A stretch of 64,000 bases of DNA, taken from assembly GCF_009834225.1 (NCBI RefSeq), contig NZ_CP047176.1, forward strand, positions 1,736,001 to 1,800,000, written 5' to 3'. The position numbers and the translations under genes were made by a program. A model generated the notes under the pieces. That model saw only the letters and a list, made by a program, of their open reading frames with translations, made no database searches and was not told where the DNA came from. Positions within the stretch are counted from its first letter, which is position 1. The number at the start of each line of letters is the position of its first letter. Positions 7,315 through 15,736 of this stretch are shown in pieces. The DNA comes from Rathayibacter sp. VKM Ac-2759 (GTDB lineage: Bacteria; Actinomycetota; Actinomycetes; Actinomycetales; Microbacteriaceae).

Positions 7315-8505
7315 TCAGGCGGTGCGGGAGTGGCGCGCCGCGGCGAAGACGCCGAAGAGGAGGAACGAGATCGTGGCGCCGAGCACCACGGCGAGCGGCG
7401 CGTCCCAGCCGCCGCTCGCGTCGTGGGCGAAGCCGAGCACGGTGGGGGCGGTCGCGGCGACGGCGTAGCCGATGCCCTGCACGGTCGCGGACAGGCGGGA
7501 GGCGTGCGCATCCGACTGCGAGAGCCGGACGACGAGGACGAAGACGACGGTGAATCCGCCGCCCTGCGCGATGCCGCCGAGGATGCACCAGAGCGCCCAG
7601 AGCTGTGGTGCGAGCAGCAGCCCGGCGGGGACGGTGCACCAGAGCACGCCGACCAGAGCGATGCTGCCCAGAGGCCGGAGGCGCTTCACGAGCAGGGGGA
7701 CGCCGATCGCTCCGACGACCGCGGCGAGCTGGAAGACCGACGAGCTGGCGCCGGCCGTCTCGATCGTGAAGCCGTTGCGGTCGACGAGGAGCGTGGGCAG
7801 CCACGCGGTGACTCCGTAGTACGAGAACGCCTGGCTCGAGAAGCACACGGCCAGGGCCAGGACGGTGGCGCTGCGCCAGATGCGCGGAGCGGGGGCGGCG
7901 GGACCGCGATCGGCGGTGCGGCGCGGGGCGGGCTTCAGCGCCCGGGCCGGACCGACGGCGAGCAGCCAGCCGAGCAGCGCGAGGGCGTTCAGCACGAGCC
8001 AGACGAGCAGGGCGCCGCGCCAGCCGATCGCGAGCGCGAGGGGCGCGGTGCCGAGCGAGGTGATCGTCGAGCCGATGTTGAGCGCGGCCGTGTAGACGCC
8101 GGTCGTGAGGTCCACGCGCTCCGGCGAGACGTCTCGGCGGATGACGACGGGCACCACGACGTTGCCGATGGTGATGAACACGCCGATCACGACGGTACCG
8201 GCGACCACTGCGACCACGTCTCCGGCCGAGCGGAGGATCGTGCCCAGCGCGACTCCGAGGACCGTGACGACGACCGCGGCGTCGGGCCCCGCCCGGCGGA
8301 TCACGACGAGGGCGAGCGGTGTCGCCAGGGCGAAGCAGAGCACGGGGATGCTGGTGAGCACGCCCGCCTGGCCGGAGGAGAGGGAGAGGTCGTCGCGGAT
8401 CGCGTCGATCACCGGCGCCAGAGCGACGATCGGTCCGCGCAGGACGAAGGCGACCAGGGCGACCGCGACGACGAAGAGCCAGGGGGCGCTCCGGCGCGCG
8501 GTCAT
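7315..8505 (-). CDS. MFS transporter, CynX/NimT-like
   Basis: The 396-residue protein has about twelve predicted membrane segments. It opens with LFVVAVALVAFVLRGPIVALAPV, a start typical of the CynX/NimT (cyanate and 2-nitroimidazole transporter-like) MFS subfamily. The cytoplasmic loop after segment 2 (PLALVVIRRAGPDAA) replaces the classical MFS motif A. The central loop around RALKPAPRRTADRGP is basic. The ATG at 8505 is 26 bases downstream of the DUF2510 gene on the same strand, so the two are probably co-transcribed. The substrate is unknown. Confidence 0.8.
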   Translation of the reverse strand: MTARRSAPWLFVVAVALVAFVLRGPIVALAPVIDAIRDDLSLSSGQAGVLTSIPVLCFALATPLALVVIRRAGPDAAVVVTVLGVALGTILRSAGDVVAVVAGTVVIGVFITIGNVVVPVVIRRDVSPERVDLTTGVYTAALNIGSTITSLGTAPLALAIGWRGALLVWLVLNALALLGWLLAVGPARALKPAPRRTADRGPAAPAPRIWRSATVLALAVCFSSQAFSYYGVTAWLPTLLVDRNGFTIETAGASSSVFQLAAVVGAIGVPLLVKRLRPLGSIALVGVLWCTVPAGLLLAPQLWALWCILGGIAQGGGFTVVFVLVVRLSQSDAHASRLSATVQGIGYAVAATAPTVLGFAHDASGGWDAPLAVVLGATISFLLFGVFAAARHSRTA

Positions 8506-8531
8506 CGGCGCATCGACTTGGGACCCCCGGC

Positions 8532-8996
8532 TCACCCCGCGAGCCCGGCGAGATCGGACAGGTTGGAGAGGAAGGAGAGGACGCCGGTGACGATGCCGAC
8601 GATGCCGGTGATGAGGCCCGCGGTCGCCAGACCGCGTCCGCCGCCCAGGCTCTCGGCGGCCGCGCGTCCACGAACGCCGAACACGATCGCGAGGATCGAG
8701 GGGACCAGGAGCGGGTTGATCAGGATGCTGATGATGCCGAGCACGAGGCTCGCGATCGCCATCGGATTGCGGCCGGCGGACGAGGACGGGGCCGACGGGT
8801 AGGCGTAGAGCTCGGGCTGCTGGGCCGGCTGATCGGGAGCGCTCGGCGTGCCGTAGAGCGGGACGGAGGGCGCCGGCGCGGCGGCGGGGCGGGAGCGGTC
8901 CGTCCACGACGTGCCGTCCCAGTAGAGCTCGGATCCGATGTCGGCGGGGTGCGGGTACCAGCCGGGCGCGGGAACGGGAGCGGAGTCGTCGGGCAT
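8532..8996 (-). CDS. DUF2510 domain membrane protein with a C-terminal DUF4190-like pair of helices
   Basis: The 154-residue protein begins with a DUF2510 module (APGWYPHP..., then LYWDGTSWTDRSRP, about 10-38). This short Trp-rich motif is found at the N-terminus of many actinobacterial envelope proteins. A Pro/Ala/Ser-rich linker (about 40-75) leads to two hydrophobic stretches (about 78-107 and 121-145) resembling DUF4190. The function is not known. TAGAAT (9008-9003, minus strand) lies 6 bases before the ATG, so the mRNA is probably leaderless. It precedes the MFS gene in one transcription unit. Confidence 0.75.
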   Translation of the reverse strand: MPDDSAPVPAPGWYPHPADIGSELYWDGTSWTDRSRPAAAPAPSVPLYGTPSAPDQPAQQPELYAYPSAPSSSAGRNPMAIASLVLGIISILINPLLVPSILAIVFGVRGRAAAESLGGGRGLATAGLITGIVGIVTGVLSFLSNLSDLAGLAG

Positions 8997-9002
8997 GCGC
9001 CG

Positions 9003-9008
9003 ATTCTA
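9003..9008 (-). promoter_or_regulatory. -10 hexamer TAGAAT for a leaderless DUF2510 mRNA
   Basis: On the minus strand TAGAAT matches 5 of 6 consensus bases and is followed by 6 bases and then the ATG. This is one of the clearest examples of the leaderless geometry in this window. Confidence 0.55.
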
Positions 9009-9085
9009 GAGCGGGCGGGCGGTGCCGACGGGCGCCCGGGAGAATGGCCGGGGCTCCGCGCGGCGGAGCGGAGAGGCGGAGCCGG

Positions 9086-9556
9086 ATGGACTGGAGCATC
9101 GAGGACGTGGCGTGGACGCATCCGGCGGCGGAGGAGCTGCGGGCCGCCCAGCGCCGCGAGCTCGACGAGCGCTACGGGAGCGACGACCACGAACCGGGGC
9201 AGGCGCCGTCGGCCGAGGACGTCCCGGTGTTCGTCGTGGCGCGCGACTCGGGCGGTGAGGCGGTGGCGTGCGGCGGACTGCGCCCGCTCGACGACTCCGT
9301 GCTCGGGCCGGGGTCGATCGAGGTGAAGCGGATGTTCGTGGCGCCGGGAGCGCGAGGCTCGGGGGTGTCGACCGCGGTCCTGCGGGCGCTGGAGGAGCGG
9401 GCACGGGCCAGGGGCGCGGCGCGGCTGGTGCTCGAGACGGGCACGCTGCAGCCGGACGCGATCCGCTTCTACTCGCGCGAGGGCTATGCGCCGATCCCGC
9501 TGTTCGGGGCCTACGAGGGGTCCGATCTGTCGGTCTGCTTCGGGCGCGAGCTGTAG
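9086..9556 (+). CDS. GNAT-family N-acetyltransferase
   Basis: The 156-residue GNAT protein has VACGGLRPL (strand 4 region), then IEVKRMFVAPGARGSGVSTAVLRALE, in which VKRMFV is strand 4 and the PGARGSGVS loop (RxxGxG/A) binds the acetyl-CoA pyrophosphate. RLVLETGTLQPDAIRFYSREGY is the typical late GNAT motif. The ATG at 9086 is preferred over 9044 because a GAGAGGCGGAG tract precedes it and the alignment to GNAT starts soon after. It is divergent from the DUF2510 gene. The substrate is not predictable. Confidence 0.8.
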   Translation: MDWSIEDVAWTHPAAEELRAAQRRELDERYGSDDHEPGQAPSAEDVPVFVVARDSGGEAVACGGLRPLDDSVLGPGSIEVKRMFVAPGARGSGVSTAVLRALEERARARGAARLVLETGTLQPDAIRFYSREGYAPIPLFGAYEGSDLSVCFGREL

Positions 9557-9859
9557 GGCGCGCGGGGCGCTGCGGTCCGGCCGAGGACACCGCCCGCAAC
9601 CATCCGTCCGCCGACGTCGACGCTCGCGCCGAGGTGGGGGCCGGGACGACCAGCGTGCCGCCGAGCGCAGCTGTGGCGGCACCGTCGAGGAGACCACGGC
9701 GAGCTCGATCGGGTGGGCGGTGGTGCCCGCCGGCCGGGTGAGGCCGGGGCGGCCGGGGCGGCGCGTCGGGTGTCGTCCCGCGCCCTCTCCGCTCGGTCGG
9801 TCGTCGTCCCGAGGGCGACTAAAGTCGAGGGGTCTGCGAAGCCTGAGGAGTGTCCGCGC
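9557..9859. other. Intergenic region upstream of thrS
   Basis: There is no gene in either strand that looks real. The last 40 bases carry the thrS promoter candidate. GC-rich inverted motifs occur around 9728-9765, but no terminator with a T run and no complete T-box element could be recognised. Confidence 0.5.
9820..9825 (+). promoter_or_regulatory. -10 hexamer TAAAGT for thrS
   Basis: TAAAGT lies 34 bases before the GTG start, giving a leader of about 28 bases that contains a GAGGAG ribosome binding site. No good -35 is visible. Confidence 0.4.
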
Positions 9860-11863
9860 GTGTCGAACGAATCGTCGAATCCCCCCGAGAACGAGTCGTC
9901 CCTCGAGGTGACCGAGGCCGGAACGGGGTTCACGCACTTCACCGATCGGGCCGTCGTCGCCCTCCGGGTCAACGGGGAACTGCGCGATCTGGCCGCCGAC
10001 GTCGTCCCGGGCGACCGCATCGAGCCCGTCCTGATCTCCTCGCCCGACGGGCTGGACATCCTCCGCCACTCCGCCGCCCACGTGCTCGCCCAGGCCGTGC
10101 AGCAGATCAACCCGGAGGCGCGGCTCGGCATCGGCCCGCCCGTCACCGACGGCTTCTACTACGACTTCGACGTCGAGGAGCCCTTCACCCCCGAGGCGAT
10201 GAAGGCCCTCGAGAAGGCGATGGACCGCATCATCCGCCAGGGCCAGCGCTTCGTGCGCCGCGTCGTGACCGAGGACGAGGCCCGCGCCGAGCTGTCGGCC
10301 GAGCCCTACAAGCTCGAGCTGATCGGGCTGAAGGGCGGAGGCTCCGACGGCGAGTCGGTCGAGGTCGGCGGTGCGGAGCTGACGATCTACGACAACGTCG
10401 ACCCCCGCACCGGCGACACCGTGTGGAAGGACCTCTGCCGCGGCCCGCACCTCCCGAACACCCGGATGATCGGCAACGGCTACGCCCTGACCCGCAACGC
10501 CGCGGCCTACTGGCGCGGCTCCGAGAAGAACCCGCAGCTCCAGCGCGTCTACGGCACCGCCTGGCCGACCAAGGACGAGCTGCGCGCGCACCAGGCGCGG
10601 CTCGAGGAGGCGGCCCGCCGCGACCACCGCAAGATCGGGCACGAGCTCGACCTCTTCTCCTTCCCCGACGAGATCGGCTCCGGACTCGCGGTCTTCCACC
10701 CCAAGGGCGGCATCATCCGCTACGAGATCGAGCAGTACATGCGCGAGCAGCTGCTCGCCCACGACTACGAGCTCGTCTACTCGCCGCACATCACCAAGGG
10801 CGACCTCTTCATGACGAGCGGCCACCTGCAGTGGTACTCCGAGGGGATGTTCCCCCCGATGCACCTCGACGAGCTGCAGGACGAGGACGGCACGATCACG
10901 CGCCAGGGCCAGGACTACTACCTCAAGCCCATGAACTGCCCCTTCCACAACCTGATCTTCCGTTCGCGGGGCCGCAGCTACCGCGAGCTGCCGCTGCGTC
11001 TGGCCGAGTTCGGCACCGTCTACCGCTACGAGAAGAGCGGAACGCTGCAGGGCCTCACGCGTGTCCGCGGACTCACCCAGGACGACGCGCACATCTACGT
11101 CGCCCAGGAGGACGTGGCGGCCGAGCTGACCCGCAACCTCGAGTTCGTGCTGCAGGTCCTGCGCGACTACGGCCTCGACGACTTCTACCTCGAGCTCTCG
11201 ACGAACGAGGAGGGCAACCCCAAGTTCGTCGGCGACCCCGAGCAGTGGGAGGCGGCGATCGAGTCGCTGCGCGCCGTCGCCGTCGCCTCCGGCCTCGAGC
11301 TCGTGCCCGACCCGGGAGGAGCCGCGTTCTACGGTCCCAAGATCTCGGTCCAGGCGCGCGACGCCATCGGCCGCACCTGGCAGATGTCGACGATCCAGCT
11401 GGACTTCAACCAGCCCGAGCGCTTCGAGCTCGAGTACACCGCGTCCGACGGCACGAAGAAGCAGCCGGTGATGATCCACCGCGCGCTGTTCGGGTCGATC
11501 GAGCGCTTCTTCGCGATCCTCACCGAGCACTACGCGGGTGCGTTCCCGGTCTGGCTCTCGCCCGTCCAGGTGATCGGCATCCCGATCGCCGACGAGTACC
11601 TGCCCTATCTCGAGGGCGTCATCGGCGAGCTGAAGAAGTCCGGCGTCCGCGCCGAGATCGACTACTCGAGCGACCGGATGCAGAAGAAGATCCGCAACGC
11701 GACGCTGCAGAAGGTTCCCTTCCAGCTCATCGTCGGCGAGAAGGACCGCGACGCCGGAGCCGTCAGCTTCCGCTTCCGGGACGGCACGCAGGAGAACGGG
11801 ATCCCCGTCGCCGACGCCGTCGCCCGCATCCGGGAGGCCATCGCGTCGAAGGCGCAGGTCTGA
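9860..11863 (+). CDS. thrS: Threonyl-tRNA synthetase
   Basis: The 667-residue class II synthetase charges tRNA-Thr. Seen: a short N-terminal TGS-like segment (about 27-60), the HxxxH editing-domain motif HSAAH (70-74) with its partner CRGPH, the catalytic-zinc Cys motif MNCPFHN, motif 3 region [11 protein letters not shown], and a C-terminal anticodon-binding domain from about 565. The GTG at 9860 is chosen over the far upstream in-frame ATG because GAGGAG lies 9 bases before it and the extra N-terminus looks non-coding. Its TGA overlaps the ATG of the HIT protein gene. In Mycobacterium and Streptomyces thrS also precedes that gene. Confidence 0.95.
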   Translation: MSNESSNPPENESSLEVTEAGTGFTHFTDRAVVALRVNGELRDLAADVVPGDRIEPVLISSPDGLDILRHSAAHVLAQAVQQINPEARLGIGPPVTDGFYYDFDVEEPFTPEAMKALEKAMDRIIRQGQRFVRRVVTEDEARAELSAEPYKLELIGLKGGGSDGESVEVGGAELTIYDNVDPRTGDTVWKDLCRGPHLPNTRMIGNGYALTRNAAAYWRGSEKNPQLQRVYGTAWPTKDELRAHQARLEEAARRDHRKIGHELDLFSFPDEIGSGLAVFHPKGGIIRYEIEQYMREQLLAHDYELVYSPHITKGDLFMTSGHLQWYSEGMFPPMHLDELQDEDGTITRQGQDYYLKPMNCPFHNLIFRSRGRSYRELPLRLAEFGTVYRYEKSGTLQGLTRVRGLTQDDAHIYVAQEDVAAELTRNLEFVLQVLRDYGLDDFYLELSTNEEGNPKFVGDPEQWEAAIESLRAVAVASGLELVPDPGGAAFYGPKISVQARDAIGRTWQMSTIQLDFNQPERFELEYTASDGTKKQPVMIHRALFGSIERFFAILTEHYAGAFPVWLSPVQVIGIPIADEYLPYLEGVIGELKKSGVRAEIDYSSDRMQKKIRNATLQKVPFQLIVGEKDRDAGAVSFRFRDGTQENGIPVADAVARIREAIASKAQV

Positions 11864-12444
11864 TGGCCGGCGATCCCCGGGCGGCGGAGTCCGCCGCCGA
11901 GGAGCGCGTCCCCGAGGGCGCGGAGGGCTCCGCGCACCTCGCGGGCGTCCCCGACGAGTTCCAGCGCCTGTGGACCCCGCATCGCATGGTCTACATCCAG
12001 AAGGGTCAGCCCGGTGCCCACGACTGCCCCTTCTGCGTCGCTCCCACGCTCAGCGACGAGGAGGCGCTCATCGTCGCCCGCGGCGAGCACGCCTACGTGC
12101 TGCTCAACCTCTTCCCCTACAACTCCGGCCACCTCCTGGTCTGCCCGTACCGCCACATCCCGCTGTACGACGAGGCCACCCCCGAAGAAGTGGCCGAGAT
12201 CGGGGCGCTCACCCAGACCGCGATGCGCGTCATCCGCGAGGTGTCGAACAACGACGGCTTCAACCTCGGGATGAACCAGGGCGCGGTCGCCGGAGCCGGG
12301 ATCGCCGCGCACCTGCACCAGCACGTGGTGCCGCGCTGGGCGACCGACGCCAACTTCTTCCCGATCATCGCCCGCACCAAGGCGCTGCCGCAGCTGCTCG
12401 GCGACGTCCGGGCGAGCATCGCCGCAGCCTGGCCGGTCGACTAG
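11863..12444 (+). CDS. HIT-domain protein, AP4A phosphorylase-like
   Basis: The 193-residue protein has a histidine-triad fold with HLHQHVV (150-156) as the nucleotidyl-transferase active site and DCPFC (54-58). It is orthologous by position and motif to mycobacterial Rv2613c, described as a diadenosine tetraphosphate phosphorylase. AP4A is a by-product of aminoacyl-tRNA synthetases, so coupling to thrS (ATG shares the A of the thrS TGA) makes sense. The first 30 residues are an acidic, Ala-rich extension. The function rests on family transfer only. Confidence 0.82.
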   Translation: MAGDPRAAESAAEERVPEGAEGSAHLAGVPDEFQRLWTPHRMVYIQKGQPGAHDCPFCVAPTLSDEEALIVARGEHAYVLLNLFPYNSGHLLVCPYRHIPLYDEATPEEVAEIGALTQTAMRVIREVSNNDGFNLGMNQGAVAGAGIAAHLHQHVVPRWATDANFFPIIARTKALPQLLGDVRASIAAAWPVD

Positions 12445-12493
12445 ACCGCGGAGGCCTGCGTGTCCAGCGCCGCGGGCATCCGACACCCTCTCG

Positions 12494-12499
12494 TAGACT
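12494..12499 (+). promoter_or_regulatory. -10 hexamer TAGACT for pdxST
   Basis: TAGACT lies 47 bases before the pdxS ATG, giving an expected leader of about 40 bases. A recognisable -35 is absent. Confidence 0.45.
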
Positions 12500-12546
12500 T
12501 AGCTGCCGTCGGCGGAAGACGCCGCACAGAACAGGACACCGCGAAC

Positions 12547-13464
12547 ATGACTGACACCACTCCTTCGTCCTCGTCCGCCCCCGAGCAGTTCGGCTCGAGC
12601 CGCGTCAAGCGCGGGCTCGCCGAGATGCTCAAGGGCGGCGTCATCATGGACGTCGTCAACGCCGAGCAGGCCCGCATCGCGGAGGACGCGGGAGCGGTCG
12701 CCGTCATGGCGCTCGAGCGCGTCCCCGCCGACATCCGCTCGCAGGGCGGCGTCGCGCGGATGAGCGACCCCGACCTCATCGACGGCATCGTCGCTGCGGT
12801 CTCCATCCCCGTCATGGCGAAGGCGCGCATCGGCCACTTCGTCGAGGCGCAGATCCTGCAGGAGCTCGGCGTCGACTACATCGACGAGTCCGAGGTCCTG
12901 TCGCCCGCCGACTACGTGAACCACATCGACAAGTGGAAGTTCACGGTCCCCTTCGTCTGCGGTGCCACGAACCTGGGCGAGGCGCTGCGCCGCATCACCG
13001 AGGGCGCGGCGATGATCCGCTCCAAGGGCGAGGCGGGCACCGGCGACGTCTCCGAGGCCACCAAGCACATCCGCACCATCTCGGCCGAGGTCAACCGCCT
13101 GAAGTCCCTCACCCACGACGAGCTCTACGTCGCGGCGAAGGAGCTGCAGGCCCCCTACGACCTGGTCGTCGAGATCGCGCGCACCGGCAAGCTGCCCGTC
13201 GTGCTGTTCACGGCCGGCGGCGTCGCGACTCCGGCCGATGCCGCGCTGATGATGCAGCTCGGCGCCGACGGCGTGTTCGTGGGCTCCGGTGTCTTCAAGT
13301 CGGGCGAGCCCGCGAAGCGCGCCGCGGCGATCGTGAAGGCGACGACGTTCTACGACGACGCGAAGGTCGTCGCGGAGGCGTCCCGCGGACTCGGCGAGGC
13401 GATGGTCGGCATCAACGTGGCCGATGTGCCCGCGCCGCACCGCCTCTCCGAGCGTGGCTGGTAG
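12547..13464 (+). CDS. pdxS: Pyridoxal 5'-phosphate synthase lyase subunit PdxS
   Basis: The 305-residue TIM-barrel subunit builds PLP from ribose 5-phosphate, glyceraldehyde 3-phosphate and ammonia supplied by PdxT. Seen: [11 protein letters not shown] (32-42, catalytic Asp35), [10 protein letters not shown] (55-64), the Schiff-base Lys in MAKARIGHF (K92), RSKGEAGTG for phosphate binding, and the phosphate loop FVGSGVFKS. The ATG at 12547 is used because it follows the promoter and the N-terminus then matches the family. pdxT starts 11 bases before the pdxS stop. Confidence 0.97.
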   Translation: MTDTTPSSSSAPEQFGSSRVKRGLAEMLKGGVIMDVVNAEQARIAEDAGAVAVMALERVPADIRSQGGVARMSDPDLIDGIVAAVSIPVMAKARIGHFVEAQILQELGVDYIDESEVLSPADYVNHIDKWKFTVPFVCGATNLGEALRRITEGAAMIRSKGEAGTGDVSEATKHIRTISAEVNRLKSLTHDELYVAAKELQAPYDLVVEIARTGKLPVVLFTAGGVATPADAALMMQLGADGVFVGSGVFKSGEPAKRAAAIVKATTFYDDAKVVAEASRGLGEAMVGINVADVPAPHRLSERGW

Positions 13465-14110
13465 CGCGCAGGCGCCCGTCGCGGGGGAGGGCGAGACGCG
13501 CGAGTCCCTCGAGGGCCTCCGCGTCGGTGTCCTCGCCCTCCAGGGCGACTTCCGCGAGCACGCCCACGTGCTGCGCGAGCTCGGCGCCGACGTCGTGCTG
13601 GTCCGCCGCCCTTCCGAACTGGAATCGGTCGCCGGTCTCGTGATCCCGGGCGGCGAGTCCACGGTGATGGACAAGCTGTCGCGGCTCTTCGGCCTCGCCG
13701 ATCCGGTCAAGGAGGCGATCGCCGCGGGCCTGCCGGTCTACGGCACCTGCGCCGGGCTCATCATGCTCGCCGACCGCGTCCTCGACCGCATCGACGGCCA
13801 GTCGAGCTTCGGCGGTCTCGACGTGACCGTGCGCCGCAACGCCTTCGGCAACCAGCTCGACTCCTTCGAGACGGATCTCGACATCCCCGCCATCGGCGAC
13901 CCGCCGATGCACGCGGTGTTCATCCGCGCGCCGATCGTCGAGGACGTGGGGGAGCGGGCGACCGCGCTCGCCTCCGTCGCGGACGGCCGCGTCGTCGCCG
14001 TCGAGCAGGGCAGCCTGCTCGGCACCTCCTTCCACCCCGAGATCACCGGCGACTACCGCTTCCACGAGCTGTTCCTGCGGAAGGTCGCGGCGACCCGCTT
14101 CGGGGCCTGA
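13454..14110 (+). CDS. pdxT: Pyridoxal 5'-phosphate synthase glutaminase subunit PdxT
   Basis: The 218-residue class I glutaminase hydrolyses glutamine and channels ammonia to PdxS in the 24-subunit PLP synthase. Seen: GVLALQGDF (25-33), the oxyanion loop IPGGEST (64-70), nucleophile Cys in GTCAGLI (97-103) and the His/Glu pair in SFHPEIT near the C-terminus. The GTG at 13454 overlaps pdxS by 11 bases. The first 20 residues are extra compared with the family, and a GTG further in (just before GVLALQG) is an alternative start. Confidence 0.95.
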   Translation: MAGSAQAPVAGEGETRESLEGLRVGVLALQGDFREHAHVLRELGADVVLVRRPSELESVAGLVIPGGESTVMDKLSRLFGLADPVKEAIAAGLPVYGTCAGLIMLADRVLDRIDGQSSFGGLDVTVRRNAFGNQLDSFETDLDIPAIGDPPMHAVFIRAPIVEDVGERATALASVADGRVVAVEQGSLLGTSFHPEITGDYRFHELFLRKVAATRFGA

Positions 14111-14135
14111 CGCCCTCCAGCGTCGTCCGCCAGGG

Positions 14136-14162
14136 GTGGACCGTGTCGGACGTGCGGTCCAC
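14136..14162. promoter_or_regulatory. 8-bp inverted repeat in the promoter of the Fpg-like gene
   Basis: GTGGACCG (14136-14143) is repeated inverted as CGGTCCAC (14155-14162), with 11 bases between and half-site centres 19 bases apart. It lies 10 bases before the ATG and overlaps a possible -10 (CACAGT, 14160-14165, 6 bases from the ATG). It is a candidate operator for an unknown repressor. Confidence 0.4.
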
Positions 14163-14171
14163 AGTGGTCGC

Positions 14172-15032
14172 ATGCCCGAACTCCCCGAAGTGCAGGCGCT
14201 CGCGCGCGACCTCGACGAACGGCTCGGCGGCCGCGTCCTCGAGAGCCTCAGCGTGTACGCGATCTCGGCGCTCAAGACCGTCGCGATCCCGCCGTCGTCC
14301 CTCGCGGGGCGGACGGTCCACGGAGTGACCCGGCACGGCAAGTTCCTCGACCTGGCGATCGGCGACGCCCACGTGCTCCTGCACCTCGCGCGCGCCGGCT
14401 GGGTGCGCTGGCGTCCCGAGCGGCCCACCGCTCCCGTCAAGCCCGGCCGCGGCCCGCTCGCGGCGCGCCTGGTCCTCGAGGACGGCTCCGGCTTCGACAT
14501 CACCGAGGCGGGCACCAAGAAGAGCCTCGCGCTCTCGATCGTCGCCGACCCGCGCGACGTCCCCGGCGTCGCCCGCCTCGGACCGGACCCGCTCGATCCC
14601 GCCTTCACCGAGGAGATCCTCGGAGCGATCCTCGCGACGGCGGGCCGCGCCCAGCTCAAGGGAGTCCTCCGCGACCAGTCGCGCATCGCGGGGATCGGCA
14701 ACGCCTACTCCGACGAGATCCTGCACGTCGCGCGCATGTCGCCGTTCAAGCCCGCCTCGGTGACACCCGAGGAGCTCGACCGCCTCTACACCGCCCTCCG
14801 CTACACCCTCGAGGAGGCGCTGACGCGCGCCGAGGGCCTGCACGCCGCCGACCTCAAACGCGAGAAGAAGCTCGGCATGCGGGTCCACGGCCGCACCGGC
14901 GAACCGTGCCCGGTCTGCGGCGACACCGTCCGCCAGGTGATCTTCGCCGACTCCACCCTCCAGTACTGCCCCACCTGTCAGACGGGCGGGAAGCCGCTCG
15001 CCGACCGCGTCCTCTCGCGGTTGCTGCGCTGA
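14172..15032 (+). CDS. Fpg/Nei-family DNA glycosylase/AP lyase
   Basis: The 286-residue protein starts MPELPEV; after Met removal the N-terminal Pro is the catalytic nucleophile and the next Glu is essential. It removes oxidised bases and cleaves the backbone. Further motifs: GVTRHGKFLDL (beta-hairpin Lys), the helix-two-turn-helix region around DQSRIAGIGNAYSDEIL, and a C-terminal zinc finger with CPVC (residue ~258) and CPTC. The ATG is fixed by the MPELPEV start. The family member (MutM, Nei or the related actinobacterial Fpg2) cannot be decided, since this seems a shorter second-type paralogue. It is not overlapped by pdxT. Confidence 0.9.
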   Translation: MPELPEVQALARDLDERLGGRVLESLSVYAISALKTVAIPPSSLAGRTVHGVTRHGKFLDLAIGDAHVLLHLARAGWVRWRPERPTAPVKPGRGPLAARLVLEDGSGFDITEAGTKKSLALSIVADPRDVPGVARLGPDPLDPAFTEEILGAILATAGRAQLKGVLRDQSRIAGIGNAYSDEILHVARMSPFKPASVTPEELDRLYTALRYTLEEALTRAEGLHAADLKREKKLGMRVHGRTGEPCPVCGDTVRQVIFADSTLQYCPTCQTGGKPLADRVLSRLLR

Positions 15033-15071
15033 GCGCAACGACCGCGTCCGCACCGATCCCCGCCCGGCGCG

Positions 15072-15166
15072 GCGCAGTCGGCTCCCAGAGGTGGTCGCGC
15101 AGGTGGAGCGTCCTGCGAACGGCTACGCCGATTCGCTGACACGCGAATCGCCTGTTCGCCTCGCGG
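15072..15166 (+). repeat. Left arm of a 95-base imperfect inverted repeat
   Basis: The reverse complement of this arm matches 15429-15523 with about 13 mismatches and no gaps (about 86 percent identity by eye). The arms enclose about 262 bases. Gap-free divergence suggests an old duplication or a selected RNA/DNA secondary structure. Confidence 0.8.
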
Positions 15167-15231
15167 ATGGTCGCCGATCTGCAGGCCATCCCTTCAGATG
15201 AGCATCTTCGACACCACGGCTGTCCCTTCGC

Positions 15232-15268
15232 TGCTGGTCGAGTAGCCCCGCAGGGGCGTATCGAGGCC
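15232..15268 (+). repeat. Likely dispersed Microbacteriaceae-type palindromic repeat
   Basis: The motif TGCTGGTCGAGTAG - CCCCGCAGGGG - CGTATCGAGGCC forms an imperfect hairpin. I recall many intergenic copies of the form CTGGTCGAGTAG...CGTATCGAG in Microbacteriaceae genomes; this could not be verified here. Confidence 0.6.
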
Positions 15269-15428
15269 CGCCTCGGAGGCGGTCGCCGATCTGCAGGTTG
15301 ACCGCCAGAGACGCACTGTTCGGCGGAGGCCCAGGACAGCGATCGATCCGTCGAAGATGCACCGTGTTCGCGATTATCACGGGGCGTCTCTGACGGATCG
15401 ACCCGGGAATCGGAGTCGGATCCCACTT

Positions 15429-15523
15429 CTGCGAGGCGAACCGATGATTCGCGTTCCAGCGAATCGTCGTAGCCGGGCGCATGACGCTCCATCTGCGCGA
15501 CCACCTCGGTGAGCCGACTGCGC
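15429..15523 (-). repeat. Right arm of the 95-base imperfect inverted repeat
   Basis: Partner of 15072-15166 in opposite orientation. The best-conserved block is ATCTGCGCGACCACCTC and GAGCCGACTGCGC near its right end. It abuts the 30-base tandem repeat. Confidence 0.8.
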
Positions 15524-15530
15524 GGAGCCG

Positions 15531-15628
15531 GGCGGGGACCGGCTCCGGTGCCGCACGGCCGGCGGGGACCGGCTCCGGTGCCGCACGGCCGGCGGGGACC
15601 GGCTCCGGTGCGGCACGGCGGGCGGGCG
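15531..15628 (+). repeat. 30-base tandem repeat, about three copies
   Basis: The unit beginning GGCTCCGGTG CCGCACGGCC occurs exactly at 15541-15570 and 15571-15600, with a third, diverged copy from 15601 and part of the unit before the first. The unit length is a multiple of three and is open in one plus-strand and one minus-strand frame, but there is no start context, so it is treated as non-coding. Confidence 0.9.
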
Positions 15629-15668
15629 GCTCCGGCGCGGTACTGCGGGCAGGGACCGACCCGGAAGT

Positions 15669-15674
15669 TAGACT
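15669..15674 (+). promoter_or_regulatory. -10 hexamer TAGACT for yebC-ruvC
   Basis: TAGACT lies 63 bases before the yebC GTG, directly downstream of the tandem repeat. The leader would be about 55 bases and contain GAGGGAGC as ribosome binding site. Confidence 0.4.
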
Positions 15675-15736
15675 GGGCCAGCTATTGGGCGGCGCCTCCG
15701 GGGGTCGCGTCGAAACGAACATTCCGAGGGAGCACC

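Larger units (their letters stand above)
15033..15736. other. Repeat-rich intergenic region between the glycosylase gene and yebC
   Basis: 704 bases without a convincing gene. In order it contains the left arm of a 95-base inverted repeat (15072-15166), small hairpins such as GGATGG...CCATCC near 15165-15190, a likely dispersed palindromic repeat (15232-15268), the right arm (15429-15523), a 30-base tandem repeat (15531-15628) and the yebC promoter. A 17-base direct repeat (GGTCGCCGATCTGCAGG) occurs at about 15169 and 15280. Confidence 0.8.

Noticed and set aside
9557..9859. Possible T-box leader upstream of thrS
   Set aside because: GGTGGTGCCCGCC near 9719 resembles part of a T-box, but it lies upstream of the likely -10 and no specifier stem or full T-box motif was found.
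15509..15736. In-frame N-terminal extension of yebC through the 30-base tandem repeat
   Set aside because: The YebC family starts at MSGHSKW, a ribosome binding site lies just before that GTG, and a promoter motif interrupts the extension.
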